A program made the translations under genes and the position numbers. Positions 22,216 through 33,852 of a DNA stretch of 64,000 bases are shown here, one piece after another. The DNA is from Rhizomys pruinosus (lineage: Eukaryota > Chordata > Mammalia > Rodentia > Spalacidae): positions 2,674,665 through 2,738,664 of the forward strand of contig VZQC01002907.1 in NCBI GenBank assembly GCA_009823505.1, given 5' to 3'. Below the pieces are notes generated by a model that was not told where the DNA came from, ran no database searches, and worked only from the letters and a program-made list of their open reading frames with translations. How positions within the stretch are numbered: the first letter of the stretch is position 1; the number at the start of each line of letters is the position of its first letter.

Positions 22216-23096
22216 CCACATTGCCTACAGTCAAACACAAAAACATAAAATGTAATGTGATATCATTTCTATTAACTGAGTGTAAATTACAGCCCATGTA
22301 CTATATATAAGCTCTTTCTTTCAAGCAGCCAAGGCCCTAAGATTCCCAATTGTCACTGTGGTATTTAAGATGGCATCAGCCTGGGGTCAAGGGCACTTTC
22401 AATGACACTGAGGGAGATATTAGAACTATTTTTAAGCAATGTAGTCATTAGCTTTAGTGTTTAACCTCTAAAACCTGCAAGTCCATATCCTGTCTCAGCT
22501 ATGTGGTCTTGGACAAATGAAAAAGCCTTTCTGGCACTGGCTAGTAAGTAAGCCCAAAAGGACAGCGCCTCGGATGGTACACTCGAATGAGTGCCTATGG
22601 CCATCTCTCTGATCCCTCCACCAAATCCGTCCGACCTTATCTAGCCTCTAACCCCTCCAAGGGCCCGTCATTAGGTCTTCCCACACCCCACGCCTTGGCT
22701 GCCCCTCCCTCCAGAGCCTCATCCCACCATACAGATCTATCCACATCAGGCCCAGAATCTTCTCCATCTTGTGTGCTTCATGACTTAGATCCAGCCATCA
22801 GCTTGGTGTGGAAGTAGTTGGTGTACCCACCTTGGGATCTAAACCAAATGTAGCTAAAAACACTAGACCCATCCTCTTGTGCCACTTAAAAGTCAATTCC
22901 ATGAGTTATCACAAAGAAAAGGCAAAAGGTGTTCTGGGTCTTTGGCAGCAGCTTCAGAAGGTGCCCTAGGCAAACATGCACTCATTCGATAGAATTGCTC
23001 CTGCCTCACCTGTTCAAAGAATACAAGCCTTCTGATGACCTTGGTTGTGATGAAAGGTCGCCCAGAGCCAGCAGGTGACTTGCATTTGGAAGGAGT
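22216..23096. other. Intronic stretch before exon 3
   Basis: No confident repeats except a possible MIR scrap near 22475-22540. No exon with matching phase. Confidence 0.45.
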
Positions 23097-23263
23097 CAGT
23101 CCTCTTCCCTCTCCTTCTTTCTCCTCCCTCCTCGCACTTCCTTTCTCATTTCCTCCTTCCTCCATCTCCTCATTTCTTCTTTCCTTCTTCCCTCTCTCCT
23201 TTCTTCTCTTCCATCCTTTTTTCCTCTCTTTTGATAATGCTTTTTTTCCCCTCACTTTCCTTC
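23097..23263 (+). promoter_or_regulatory. Very long polypyrimidine tract of the exon 3 acceptor
   Basis: About 165 bp that is overwhelmingly C/T, leading directly into the AG at 23264-23265. Many times longer than a usual 3' splice-site tract. Confidence 0.85.
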
Positions 23264-23265
23264 AG

Positions 23266-23500
23266 TCCAAGAAATTCAAAATCCCTGTTGCGCGCACAGC
23301 CGGCCGCAAACAAAGCCGGCGAGGCTCCATCCTCAGTCTGTCTCGGACCAGTGGGGGGTCTTCACCCCAAAGCAGCATGATCTCTGTGAACCCTGGCTCT
23401 GATGAGCCCCCAAGTGTGGCCACCCCGGGCACCGGCAGCAAGGACATGGAAGACAATGAGTCATCTTCAACCAGGCCAGATGAAGAACCTCTTCACCCCA
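23266..23500 (+). CDS. Ccdc60: Ccdc60 window exon 3 (Ser-rich, disordered segment)
   Basis: The acceptor AG is at 23264-23265 behind a pyrimidine-rich stretch more than 150 nt long (from about 23097), and the donor gtaagt starts at 23501. The exon is 235 nt: 78 codons (residues 67-144) plus one base. The product starts SKKFKIP, then has a basic stretch with RKQSRRGS, then SLSRTSGGSSPQSSM, then an acidic Ser/Pro/Glu-rich tail with KDMEDNESSS and DEEPLHP. The composition predicts a disordered region. RRGS fits the R-R-x-S pattern of basophilic kinases, but its use as a phosphosite is only inference. This is the largest coding exon in the window and a strong anchor for the gene assignment. Confidence 0.93.
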
Positions 23501-23775
23501 GTAAGTCCTACCTGAGATCCCACCACTCTCTCTCTGCCTTGCTACTTTTAGGTCTTCCAGCCTCTCCTGACCGACCACGGGGGGGGGGGGGCTGAGGGTG
23601 GTAGAGACACAGGGGTCAAAGGTCTTCATCACCTCCCTCATTTAGTGTCTTTGGATTCCTTTCCTTGGCACTGAGCAAAGACCAAAGATACACTCTGGAA
23701 GTTTTGTTACTCTGAGCCATTCAGAGACACAGCCCAGGGGCACCAGTTGTTCTTACGGTATTTAACAAATATTTG

Positions 23776-24030
23776 GGGCTGGAGAGATGGCCTAGCGGTT
23801 AAGAGCGCCGACCGCTCTTACAGAGGACCCGGGTTCGAATCCCCAGTACCCACATGGCGGCCGAGAACCGTCTGTAACTCCAATTCCAGGAGAACTCCAG
23901 TTCCAGGGGAATCCAAGACCCTCTTCTGACCTCCGCGGCATTGCACGACACGGATGCACAGACTTGCATGCAGACAGTACATTGATACACATACAGAAAT
24001 AAATAAAATTAAAAAAAAAAACAAAAAGAA
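23776..24030 (+). mobile_element. B2 SINE, 17-bp-duplication subfamily
   Basis: A GC-rich complete B2 with the duplicated middle; target duplication aacaaatattt at 23764-23774 and 24031-24041. Confidence 0.95.
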
Positions 24031-24075
24031 AACAAATATTTAACTCAAATTTCATAGAATTTTATCCTTTCTGGA

Positions 24076-24300
24076 AGCTGGAGAGATGCCTCAGCCTTTA
24101 AGAGCAGTGAATGTTCTTGCAGAGGCCTCAACTTCAATTCCCAGCACCCACATGGTGGCTAACAAGTCTCTAACTCCAGTTCCAAGGAATCTGACACCCT
24201 CTTCTGACATCCACATACATTGCATGATGTGGGTGCACTTACATATCCAGGCAATACACTCATACACATAAAATAAACATAATAAAATTTTTAAAAAGAA
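24076..24300 (+). mobile_element. B2/B3 SINE
   Basis: gctggagagatgcctcagcc head, aactccagttccaaggaatc middle, A-rich tail. Confidence 0.88.
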
Positions 24301-24421
24301 TCTTATACTATCCACATAAATGAATATAATGAGATGTTTTATCTTTTTTTTACATCCACTCTTTCAAATTCACTACCTGCTTTGTAACAGCTTTACTGAA
24401 GTACCGTTTTTGCTTCTTTTT

Positions 24422-24536
24422 AACAGTTTTTTAGACAAGGTGAGCTTATGTAGCCAGGATGACCTGGAACTCACAATCCTCCTGCCTCAGCTTCCTGAAT
24501 GCTGGGATTAGAGCTATGAGCCACACCCAGCTCTAG
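24422..24536 (-). mobile_element. B1 SINE, diverged
   Basis: Inverse B1 with ccaggatgacctggaactca and ctgggattagagctatgagc. Confidence 0.8.
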
Positions 24537-24996
24537 GTACCATTCATTTTAAATGTACATGGTTAAATATACAAGACAATGATTTTAGTAATGTGACAGA
24601 ATATAAACTTATGGTCTACCATTATAATCTGATGTTAGAACATTGCCATCAGCCCAACAGAAAATTCACCTGGCCACTGTCCCTCTCCCGAAAGCAGAGC
24701 CCACGCCCCAGCCATTTCCTACCTCTCTAGGTCTACCTTCTTACAAAGAGATATTATTTTTTCTTAGCCTTCACCCTGGAAAAAAAATCTGTTTAGTGGT
24801 TTACATTTTGAGGTTACAGAGACCTGAGAAATCTGTTGAAAGCTATGGGCTCTCTTTCAAGAAGAAAATTCATAAACATAGATGTCATTAGAGGCAAAGG
24901 AGACTGTGGACCTCAGATAAATAGACTTTGTAACTAGATTCCAAAAACTTCCTGGATTAAACATGTATGGTTAGAGGAGAAGAGAAAGAGAGGACC

Positions 24997-25275
24997 CAGG
25001 CTAGATAGATGGCTCAGTGGATAACAGTGCTGCTCTTACAAGCAGGAGGAACCAAGTTCAAGTCCCCAGAACCCACATAAAAGCTGGAAGCATAGTGAGA
25101 ATATCTCCTAGGGGAGATGGGAAGCAGAGAGAGGCGAATTCCAGAAGCACACAGCTATCCTGGTGCGCACAGTAGAAAAACAACAGAGACAAGGTCTCGG
25201 ACAAGGTGAAAGGTTTAGACCAACATCTTGGGTTGTCCTCTGATCTCCACATATGTTCTGTGATACATGTGCCCA

Positions 25276-25307
<32 letters not shown>

Positions 25308-25310
25308 ATT
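24997..25310 (+). mobile_element. B4 SINE with CA tail
   Basis: gctagatagatggctcagtg head, gttcaagtccccagaaccca, a B1-like half, then (CA)n at 25278-25310. Confidence 0.8.
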
Positions 25311-25354
25311 ATACACACAGAAAATAAAGCAAAAGAGTGATTCATGCAGAAAGG

Positions 25355-25394
25355 AGAGGGGAAGAATGAGGGAGGGAGGGAAGGAGAGAAGGAT

Positions 25395-25437
<43 letters not shown>

Positions 25438-25442
25438 AAGCA
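25355..25442. repeat. GA-rich microsatellite
   Basis: gaggga and gaga repeats, about 88 bp. Confidence 0.93.
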
Positions 25443-25444
25443 GG

Positions 25445-26105
25445 ACCCTTATGCATCTTCCCAGCCTATTCCCCACCTGCCTGTCCCTGAGGTGCTGATA
25501 ACACTGAGGCACCTGCTGGACTGGAGTTCTTTCTAGCCATCCACAAGTAGACCCATGGCCACCAGGGTTGGGCTAGTCACAACTGACAAGGACCTGGTGC
25601 CATTTAGATACAAGGAGGTCGATTAGGAGATCAAAGTGAACCAAGCATCTGGGTAGGGCCCAGTTTATCAGAGCTGGAAGTGAGCCGAAATACAGATGTC
25701 CAAGAAGGAGTCGGGACTTGTTAATGGGGAGCCAAGGAAGGCTCAAAGCCCTGAAACACTGTTCTGTCAGCAGCAGCATTGTCTGAGACAGAGGGACTAA
25801 AGGAACCCATCCAGAGACACTATTCTTCTGGATTTTTGGAACCTTCGGTCCCTCAATGCACATTTACTGAGGATATAGAAGTGACCAAGTGACCGTACAT
25901 TTGAGAAGAAAAAAGTAGGCTGGGCAATAAGCAAGAAAACCACAAGTACTCCAGCAACTCCAGATCATGCACACTCAGAAGACAGTGAACACCAGAGCGG
26001 GCCTCCAGAAACACCGATGGTCGGAGGAGGGTAGTTTAGCAGGAGACTCAGCAGAAGCCTCTCTCAGCTCTGACTTTTGAGCTCAGACCTGAAGAGATGA
26101 GGCAC
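25445..26105. other. Intronic stretch without recognised features
   Basis: Apparently unique; the open frames lack exon boundaries. Confidence 0.5.
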
Positions 26106-26108
26106 AGG

Positions 26109-26226
26109 CAGGGGCCAATGCATGAGCACTTCCTAATAGTCTCTACTCCTTGCTCTGCCCCCACCCACAGGGGCCAATGCATGATCACTTCCTAATAGTC
26201 TCTACTCCTTGCTCTGCCTCCACGCA
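26109..26226. repeat. 59-bp two-copy tandem duplication
   Basis: ggggccaatgcatgagcact at 26111 recurs at 26170 as ggggccaatgcatgatcact, followed by the same ctctactccttgctctgcc; only a few differences. Confidence 0.93.
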
Positions 26227-26229
26227 CTG

Positions 26230-26890
26230 GGGCGTTGAGCCAGAGAGAACCTTCTCAGTTAAAACCTGGATACGGTGCACTGCCCCCCCACTTAGCATCT
26301 TTCAACAATGGCCTCCAGGATATTACAACTGCTCTTCTTCCGGGATGCCAGTGGTTAGCTCAGCATGGCTCCTGCGCATCTGAAGCAAGGCAGTCCAACT
26401 TTGCCAATATTCTTCCCCTGTTCAAACAAAGCACTTACATGATTCCCTGTGTCCTCCCCCTTATGGAGCCTTTTGGTCCAGCTCATCTGCCCCCTTCCCT
26501 GGGCATTCAAGTCTCTTAGTACTGTGTATGGGGTCTTACTGGGAACTTAATTTTAAGTTATGATTTTAATCTCATTGCATCAAGTAGGAACTTCTTTTGG
26601 CTGACCCGGAGGCCTGAAAAATAGTGACTTAAAGAAGTTTGCATTTGCTTAGAAATTGAAGAAGACCAGGCAGGGGCTGGTAAAGTGACTTCTTTAAAAA
26701 TCATCAGTGATCCTGCTTTATTCTCTTTTCACTCTGCCATCCTCAGTACCACCTCATGGTCCAAATGGCTGCTAGAATTCTAGCCATTACACCATCTTCT
26801 AGGCTGGATGCAAAAGGCAGTAGACAAAGTATGAAAGTCCCCACACCCAAGTAACCTTCTCAGAAGCTCCGTGAACTAGGCTTCTAAATT
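26230..26890. other. Intronic stretch without recognised features
   Basis: No phased exon or repeat recognised. Confidence 0.45.
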
Positions 26891-26892
26891 CA

Positions 26893-27072
26893 GGCCAGCA
26901 AAATGGCTCATCAGGTAAACGTGCTTGCTACCATGTCCGATGACCTGAGTTCAGTACCCAAGATCCACATGATGGGAGAAGAGAGCTGACTCACACAGGT
27001 TGACCTCTGACCTCCCTATGTATATGTGCATGCACAAACATACCACATGCAAACACACAATAAATAAAATAA
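26893..27072 (+). mobile_element. B3 SINE
   Basis: gccagcaaaatggctcatca head, gatgacctgagttcagtacc middle, ttgacctctgacctccctat end and an A-rich tail into which a dimeric SINE is inserted. Confidence 0.85.
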
Positions 27073-27074
27073 TT

Positions 27075-27322
27075 GTTTGGTGTTTTTGAGACAGGGTCTC
27101 CCGGTAGCCCGAGCTGGTCTGGAACTAGACCTGTAGACCAGGCTGGCCTTGAACTCATAGAGATCCACTTGCCTCTGCCTCCCAAGTGCTGAGATTAAAG
27201 GTGTGCATCACCACACCCGGCTTTAAGACGGTTCTTAGCCACCATGGGGGTGCTGGAAATTGAACCTGGGTCTTCTGCAAGAGCAGTAGGTGCTCTTAAC
27301 CACCAAGCCATCTCTCCAGCCC
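27075..27322 (-). mobile_element. B2-head/B1 dimeric SINE (locus a)
   Basis: On the minus strand a B2 head of about 100 bp (ggctggagagatggcttgg, tRNA-type A and B boxes) runs through ctaagaaccgtctt and joins straight to a full B1. The whole is bounded by taaaataatt at 27065-27074 and 27323-27332. That target duplication is short and A/T-rich and sits in a B3 tail, so it is the weakest of the four. Confidence 0.75.
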
Positions 27323-27339
27323 TAAAATAATTTTTAAAA

Positions 27340-28029
27340 AGATGACGTTTCCTCATCTGAAGCTTAGTCATAGGGCCATACAAAATTACAAAGAATGCTG
27401 GGAAAATGAGCTGGTATATTTTCCCCTTCCAAACAGAAACTCGCAGGTCTTTAACTAACCGACAAAGAGAAAGGTGAATATGATTGTTGCAGGTATGGAT
27501 GTCTTATTTAATACCTTTCACCCTGGTACACACAGATGTCCAATTGCCAAGAACGTGTGTCCACCAGAGCTCTGCTTTTCAGGGTAAAGCCCGCTCTTGT
27601 CAGCCATTCTTTTCTCCATTCTCTTCTCCATTCTTTTCTCCTTCCATCTTAACCTCCATCATGTTTGTCACAGCCTTGACAAAGGCAGATTAATTTCCCA
27701 ACCTCTCTTTGCCTTCTAAAACCTCCCCAAATTGATCTGAATTCCTGATTCCTATTCCCAGCAACGCACTAGCTGCCCGAGGTCTAATTTCCAGGACCAG
27801 ATGCATAATGATGCTGTGTAACTGTAGATCACTGGAGACAGCAGGTTGTGGCCTCTCTGTGGACTGATGAGCCCCTCCTCCAGATCAGTGACAGGGCAAT
27901 TCCCAAGAAACCAAAGCCCAATCTATTCCTCCTGCTAGGCTTAAACTATGTGAAGAGAAAGTCACTTGAATAGGAACTTAGAAGGGAGTCCCATGCCATT
28001 CAGTGAGCATTCTGTGGAACAAAAAGACT
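27340..28029. other. Intronic stretch without recognised features
   Basis: No repeat or exon recognised; one short (tctccattcttt)n stretch near 27610-27645. Confidence 0.45.
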
Positions 28030-28196
28030 GCTCCAAAGAGATGACTCAGCAGTTATGAACTCTTGCTTCTGTTGCAGAGGACTAGTGTTCAGTTTCCAGC
28101 ACTCAAGTTGGGTGGCTCACGACCACCTATAACTGCAGCTCGACGGGATTTTACACCTTCCTCTGGTCTCCATGGGCACCTGCACACAAGTGTACA

Positions 28197-28239
<43 letters not shown>

Positions 28240-28240
28240 T
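28030..28240 (+). mobile_element. B3-type SINE with (CA)n tail
   Basis: agagatgactcagcagttat head, agtttccagcactcaagttg, and a CA repeat of about 20 units (28200-28238). Confidence 0.8.
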
Positions 28241-28257
28241 AAAATTTCAAAGACGTT

Positions 28258-28471
28258 GGGGCTGGAGAGATGGCTCAGCAGTTAAGAGCACCGACTGCTC
28301 TTGCAGAGGACCCGGGTTTGATCCCCAGCACCCACATGGTGGCTAAGAACTGTCTTTAACTCCAGTTCCAGGGGAATCCGGCACCCTCTTCTGACCTCCG
28401 CGGCATTGCACGACACGGGTGCACAAACCTACATGCAGACAGTACATTCATACACATAAAAAATAAAAAAA
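28258..28471 (+). mobile_element. B2 SINE (no internal duplication)
   Basis: Complete B2 with the single aactccagttccaggggaat block; imperfect target duplication around aaaatttcaaagac. Confidence 0.93.
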
Positions 28472-28479
28472 AAAATTTC

Positions 28480-28810
28480 AAAAGACATCCCCCAAAAGAA
28501 GAATTTGGCTTAGTCATTCAAGGGTTTGATTCTTAGTCTGGAGACAGAAGATGAAAGAAGAATCAGAATTTCTCCTCTTTGTGGCTTTGATTGGTCATTT
28601 GAGAACTTGGAATAACATTTTATCTGAATCGTGGCTCACCTCAACCCCACAACCCTGTCAACCGGGAACAGAACAGGCCTCTCTGAGCACACACACACCC
28701 CACAGGACTGACTTCCTTGGGGAAATTCCACTCTGTAGCATCTGTACCCTTTCCAGGCAAGTCCTTCCTGCTGGACAGCCTTGAGAAGCCATAAGGCTTT
28801 GCTCTGTTTC

Positions 28811-28858
<48 letters not shown>

Positions 28859-29335
28859 TACATGATGGGTTGTGATCCATCCCTATAACACAGAAGAAAT
28901 CTGTCTTGCACTGAACATGAAACTTCACCTATGATTCTCCAAGAGAATCACCCAAAGGCCAGTCACTGGGGCCATTTGCCATGGTTGCTTCGGAATCGGG
29001 AACAGGGAAGTGGACTCGTGTTGTTGCATGGTTCCCAAGAGAAGAAAAGAAAATGGCAGGCCAGCTATGGCTCCCTTACCCATACGCCTGTGGACACACA
29101 AGGATCCTGGGATGTATGGCAGTAGGATTGTGGCGGGGGGGGGGCACATAACAAGACTGAAAACAAAGGTTCCACCCAGGTGAAGTGAAGTCTGCCCACA
29201 GATTGGCAACAGAGAAGACTGGCTGAGCAATGACATTTGGCACAGTCTAGGTAGGCCCAGGTGGCTAAGGAATGGTACTCTTTCCTCCCCAGAGCCCAGT
29301 AACTGTGTTCATAAAAAGGCTGGACACCAAAAGGG
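28480..29335. other. Intronic stretch with one CA repeat
   Basis: Apart from the (CA)n at 28815-28854 nothing is recognisable before the 35-bp minisatellite. Confidence 0.5.
28815..28854. repeat. (CA)n microsatellite
   Basis: About 20 uninterrupted CA units. Confidence 0.95.
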
Positions 29336-30290
29336 CCTGCAGTAGGGTCGCCATCCTTCACCGATAGCCAAATGCGGTGGGGCCGCCATCCTTCACCGAG
29401 AGCCAAATGCGGTGGGGTCGCCAACCTTCACCCATAGCCAAATGCGGTAGGGCCGCCATCCTTCACCGATAGCCAAATGCGGTGGGGCCGCCATCCTTCA
29501 CCGAGAGCCAAATGCGGTAGGGTCGCCAACCTTCACCCATAGCCAAATGCGGTAGAGTCGCCATCCTTCACCGATAGCCAAATGCAGTAGGGTCGCCATC
29601 CTTCACCCATAGCCAAATGCAGTAGGGTCGCCATCCTTCACCCATAGCCAAATGCAGTAGGGTCGCCAACCTTCACCCATAGCCAAATGCAGTAGGGTCG
29701 CCAACCTTCACCCATAGCCAAATGCAGTAGGGTCGCCAACCTTCACCCATAGCCAAATGCAGTAGGGTCGCCAACCTTCACCCATAGCCAAATGCAGTAG
29801 GGTCGCCAACCTTCACCCATAGCCAAATGCAGTAGGGTCGCCAACCTTCACCCATAGCCAAATGCAGTAGGGTCGCCAACCTTCACCCATAGCCAAATGC
29901 AGTAGGGTCGCCAACCTTCACCCATAGCCAAATGCAGTAGGGTCGCCAACCTTCACCCATAGCCAAATGCAGTAGGGTCGCCAACCTTCACCCATAGCCA
30001 AATGCAGTAGGGTCGCCAACCTTCACCCATAGCCAAATGCAGTAGGGTCGCCAACCTTCACCCATAGCCAAATGCAGTAGGGTCGCCAACCTTCACCCAT
30101 AGCCAAATGCAGTAGGGTCGCCAACCTTCACCCATAGCCAAATGCAGTAGGGTCGCCAACCTTCACCCATAGCCAAATGCAGTAGGGTCGCCAACCTTCA
30201 CCCATAGCCAAATGCAGTAGGGTCGCCAACCTTCACCGATAGCCAAATGCAGTAGGGTTGTCATCCTTCACCGATAGCCAAATGCAGCTC
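29336..30290. repeat. 35-bp minisatellite, about 27 copies
   Basis: The unit reads gtagggtcgccaaccttcac followed by ccatagccaaatgca. Edge units at both ends carry ccatcc and caccgatag variants, while the central 16 or so units are essentially identical. There are no spacers, so it is not a CRISPR-like array. It lies in the intron between exons 3 and 4. Confidence 0.95.
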
Positions 30291-30645
30291 ACTCCAAATA
30301 AACTCCTTCTTTTCACCCTAGCTGTGCACTTACTCATTTACAACTCATAACTTAGGCCCCATGTGTGAAACATGCTGTCAGTGCTACCAATAGAAATGTA
30401 AATGAGATGTGACTCCAGTCTCAAAGAACTTGAAGTCTAGAAGGGAATTCTCACAACCAAAAAGGCAATCACCATCCCATGGAATCAGTGCACAAAGCCA
30501 GGATAGTGTTCTGTCCCACGGAATCAGTGCAAGGCCAAAGCAGTGTGCTGGGGAAGTCCACAGGTCAGTGTCCTACAAGGTGCAGTGGATGGAGAGAGAA
30601 GACAACACAGCACAAGCTTCCAGAAACCCAGATACGTGAGGAAAG

Positions 30646-30730
30646 GGCTGAGAATGTGGCTCAGTGGTAAACACTCACCTAGCATGCATGAAGACCTGGA
30701 TTCAATTCCCAGAACCACAAAAAATGAAGG
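30646..30730 (+). mobile_element. ID-type SINE
   Basis: ctgagaatgtggctcagtgg, then tagcatgcatgaagacctgg, then attcaattcccagaaccaca, a tRNA-Ala-like ID body with an A tail. Confidence 0.75.
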
Positions 30731-30861
30731 CACCCCAGGAAAGGGGGGAAAAAATGTGAGGCCTTTCAAAAACACATAAAACAACAGTGGCCTCACTACT
30801 GACTGCTCCGAGACAGCTCAACACTACTCCTATCTTCCATCAGTATATAAAATGAAAATCA

Positions 30862-31095
30862 AGGGGCTAGAGATACAGCCCAGTTAGTTGGTAGAGTGCT
30901 TACCTAGCATGCATGAAGCCTAGGGTTCAAGCCCTAGTACTCTATAAGCCTGGTGTGGTGGCACATCCCTGTAACCTCAGCACTTGGGAAGTAGAGATAG
31001 GGGGATCAGAAGTCCAAGGTAATCCTTGGCTACATAGTGAGTTCATAATCAGCCTGGGATGCATGAGACCTTGCCTCCAAAGATAAATAAAATAA
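30862..31095 (+). mobile_element. B4 SINE (ID-like head plus B1)
   Basis: An ID-like head (tggtagagtgcttacctagc) joined to a B1-like body (ctggtgtggtggcacatccc) with an A-rich tail. Confidence 0.85.
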
Positions 31096-31511
31096 AAATC
31101 CCACCCACTCAATGGAACCAGTCATGTAATTTGCTTGTTACAAAGCCACCTTTTCATCCTACTATGAACACATGCTTAAGAGTCTCCCTTCATGAACCCA
31201 TACCTAGGAGCATTTGAGAAACATAAATTAGACTCCACAGACCTTTAAAAATTTTTAAGAAAAATAATAATAAAGGACATAAAAGTCAGGGAGAGTAGAG
31301 TGGGGTGTGGATGGGGAGAGGTCTAACTATGAGCAAATACACTGCATGAAAGTCTCAGAGAATAATATATAAGGCAAAAGAATCTCCCTTCGGTGGCTCA
31401 GATTCCATTAGCTACCCACTGTAATTTCCTTCTTGGTCCCTGAAATCATTTGAAAACTATTCCAGAAGTCTCCCCTTTTCTTGTTTTCTGGCACATCTCA
31501 CATCTTCCAAT

Positions 31512-31580
<69 letters not shown>
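31512..31580. repeat. (GT)n microsatellite
   Basis: About 34 GT units with two TA interruptions. Confidence 0.95.
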
Positions 31581-31584
<4 letters not shown>

Positions 31585-31861
31585 TCCACCCATGCCAATC
31601 TCCTTTGCTCTTTGTTTATAAATCTGGAGAGAAATTCTGGACAGTCACCAAGCAACAACCTCACAGGAGATGCTTCAGCACCTTGGGCAGTTATGCACTT
31701 CACGGAAAGGGGTCCCTCATGGTTTTCTACCAAGCAGATTCCCTGCTAAGCCTGGAAACAAGTGAGAAGCTGGAGACATGCAAATACGTATCCTGGGTGG
31801 TCACGTCTACCTCCATCCTTTGTGAAACACATAGCTCACTCCATGTTTCCTTTTTCAACTC

Positions 31862-31869
31862 TGTGTGTG

Positions 31870-31913
<44 letters not shown>
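31862..31913. repeat. (GT)n microsatellite
   Basis: About 26 GT units abutting a B1. Confidence 0.95.
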
Positions 31914-31915
<2 letters not shown>

Positions 31916-32054
31916 TTTTTGAGACAGGGCCTCCCTGTAGCCCCAGCTGTCCTAGAACTCACTATGTAGACCAGGATGGCTTAGAACTCACAAGGATCCA
32001 CTTGCCTCTGCCTCCAAGTGCTGGAATTAAAGGCATGCGCCACCACACCCAGCA
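31914..32054 (-). mobile_element. B1 SINE
   Basis: tttttgagacagggcctccc through ggcatgcgccaccacaccca. Confidence 0.95.
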
Positions 32055-32149
32055 AAAAATAACTGCAAAGGCAAAGCACAGGGTGTGCCGCCACCTTACC
32101 TCCGCAGCAGGATAGTTCATCCTCCTTTTTCAACTTTTAAGAGCGTCTA

Positions 32150-33050
32150 TGTATTAGTTTCTTAGGGTTACTGTAATAAAGTGGCAGCCTGAGTGCCTTA
32201 ACACAACAGGAATTTACTGTGGCTGCTTAGACTTCAAAAAAATCAAGGCTGGATCTCAGCTAGTGGTGCTACAGGGAAGGAGCTGAATCACGAGGGTGCT
32301 AACCCCATCAGTAGGTTAATCTAATGATGACTTCATTCTGAGCTAGCTTCTGGTATTTCTCAGAAGGCTTGGCAGCCCTTAGCTCACAGATGTATCACTT
32401 CAGTCTGTGCCTCTGTCATCACATGGCCACACTCCCTCATGTCCCCACCTCTCATCCCTAGAGCCAGTCATACTAGATACAGAGCTCGCCACACTCCAGT
32501 ATGACCTCTTCTGAACTTGCTGCATCTATAGTGTCTGTTTCCAAAAAATGATCACATTCTGGAATGTTGAAGGGTAGGAATCCAACCTCTCTTTTGGGAG
32601 ACAGGATTGAACTCAAAGGAACAGGTCTGAAGAAACACTTGCACACTACATGGAAAAGAATGCACTAGATCCAAACATGAAAATTCTACTTATCACTGTC
32701 CATCACTAGTAAGATACCTGAGAAAACTTCCCAAGGAGGGAGGAGATCTCTTGGCTCACAGTTGTGGAGGTGTCAACTCGTGGTCAGTGATAGCATTGCT
32801 TGTGGGTCCTGGCAAGGAAAAGCACCATGGGTACGGACGATGTGGAGACACAGAAGTGCTCACCTTAGGGTGGCAGGGCACAGAGTGTGTAGAAAAGGGC
32901 CAAGAACAAGACAAGTTCTTCATGAAACCCACTCCCACCAACCTTCCCCATCAATTAACAGCACACTCAGAATGAACCCAGCATTGGATTAACCCACTGA
33001 TGGCTCGCCCTCTTGCTCTGATCCCTTCTCAGTAGCAGCACTAGCTGAAG
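32150..33050. mobile_element. Two old dispersed repeats (family unassigned)
   Basis: 32150-32640 (tattagtttcttagggttac through ctgtcatcacatggccacac) and 32690-33050 (ggctcacagttgtggaggtg) both look like ancient mammalian or rodent transposon relics; I cannot name the families with certainty. Confidence 0.5.
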
Positions 33051-33175
33051 ACCGAGCCCTCAGCACATGGATGGTGCATCAGTTCCAAATATAACAAGGG
33101 TGAACTAACACAATGAAGAGAAGTGGGTGTCATGGGGAACTGGAGAGCAGGTGGCTCTGCGAAAACCATACTCAG

Positions 33176-33648
33176 CATGGAGCTGGAGTGAGGGGCACAT
33201 ACATGGAGCTGGAGTGAGGGGCACATACATGGATCTGCAGTGAGGGGCACATACATGGAGCTGGAGTGAGGGGCACATACATGGAGCTGGAGTGAGGGGC
33301 ACATACATGGAGCTGCAGTGAGGGGCACATACATGGAGCTGGAGTGAGGGGCACATACATGGAGCTGGAGTGAGGGGCACATACATGGAGCTGCAGTGAG
33401 GGGCACATACATGGAGCTGCAGTGAGGGGCACATACATGGAGCTGCAGTGAGGGGCACATACATGGAGCTGCAGTGAGGGGCACATACATGGAGCTGTAG
33501 TGAGGGACACATACATGGAGCTGGAGTGAGGGGCACATACATAGAGCTGCAGTGAGGGGCACATACATGGAGCTGCAGTGAGGGGCACATACATGGAGCT
33601 GCAGTGAGGGGCACATACATGGAGCTGCAGTGAGGGGCACATACATGG
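33176..33648. repeat. 26-bp minisatellite, about 18 copies
   Basis: The unit is ggagctgcagtgaggggcac plus atacat. Two variants (ctggag and ctgcag) alternate as G-G-C triplets in the first part, making a 78-bp higher-order unit, then become uniform ctgcag. The 78-bp period keeps frames open, which explains the long spurious minus-strand frames here. Confidence 0.94.
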
Positions 33649-33852
33649 CCATGTCTCTGATTCTTTCCAAGGAAAATAGAGGTTGGGATTTTTACACAAA
33701 ACCTAGTTTTCAAAGAACTAAATATATTTGTGAGCTGGATTTAGCCTGTAAATCAACAGCTTGGAAATTAATCAGAAACGATTTTCTGAGGATTTCTTTT
33801 CAGAATTTGAAACAGTTCTTTTTGTGTCATAGAGTTTTAAGGATTCTTAAGT

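Noticed and set aside
29336..30290. CRISPR-like regular array
   Set aside because: Units are head to tail with no spacers, no cas-like genes, and the context is a mammalian intron.
33041..33713. Three overlapping minus-strand frames of about 175-209 codons
   Set aside because: All three frames of a 26-bp tandem repeat are open together because the 78-bp super-period is divisible by three; there is no coding signal outside the repeat.
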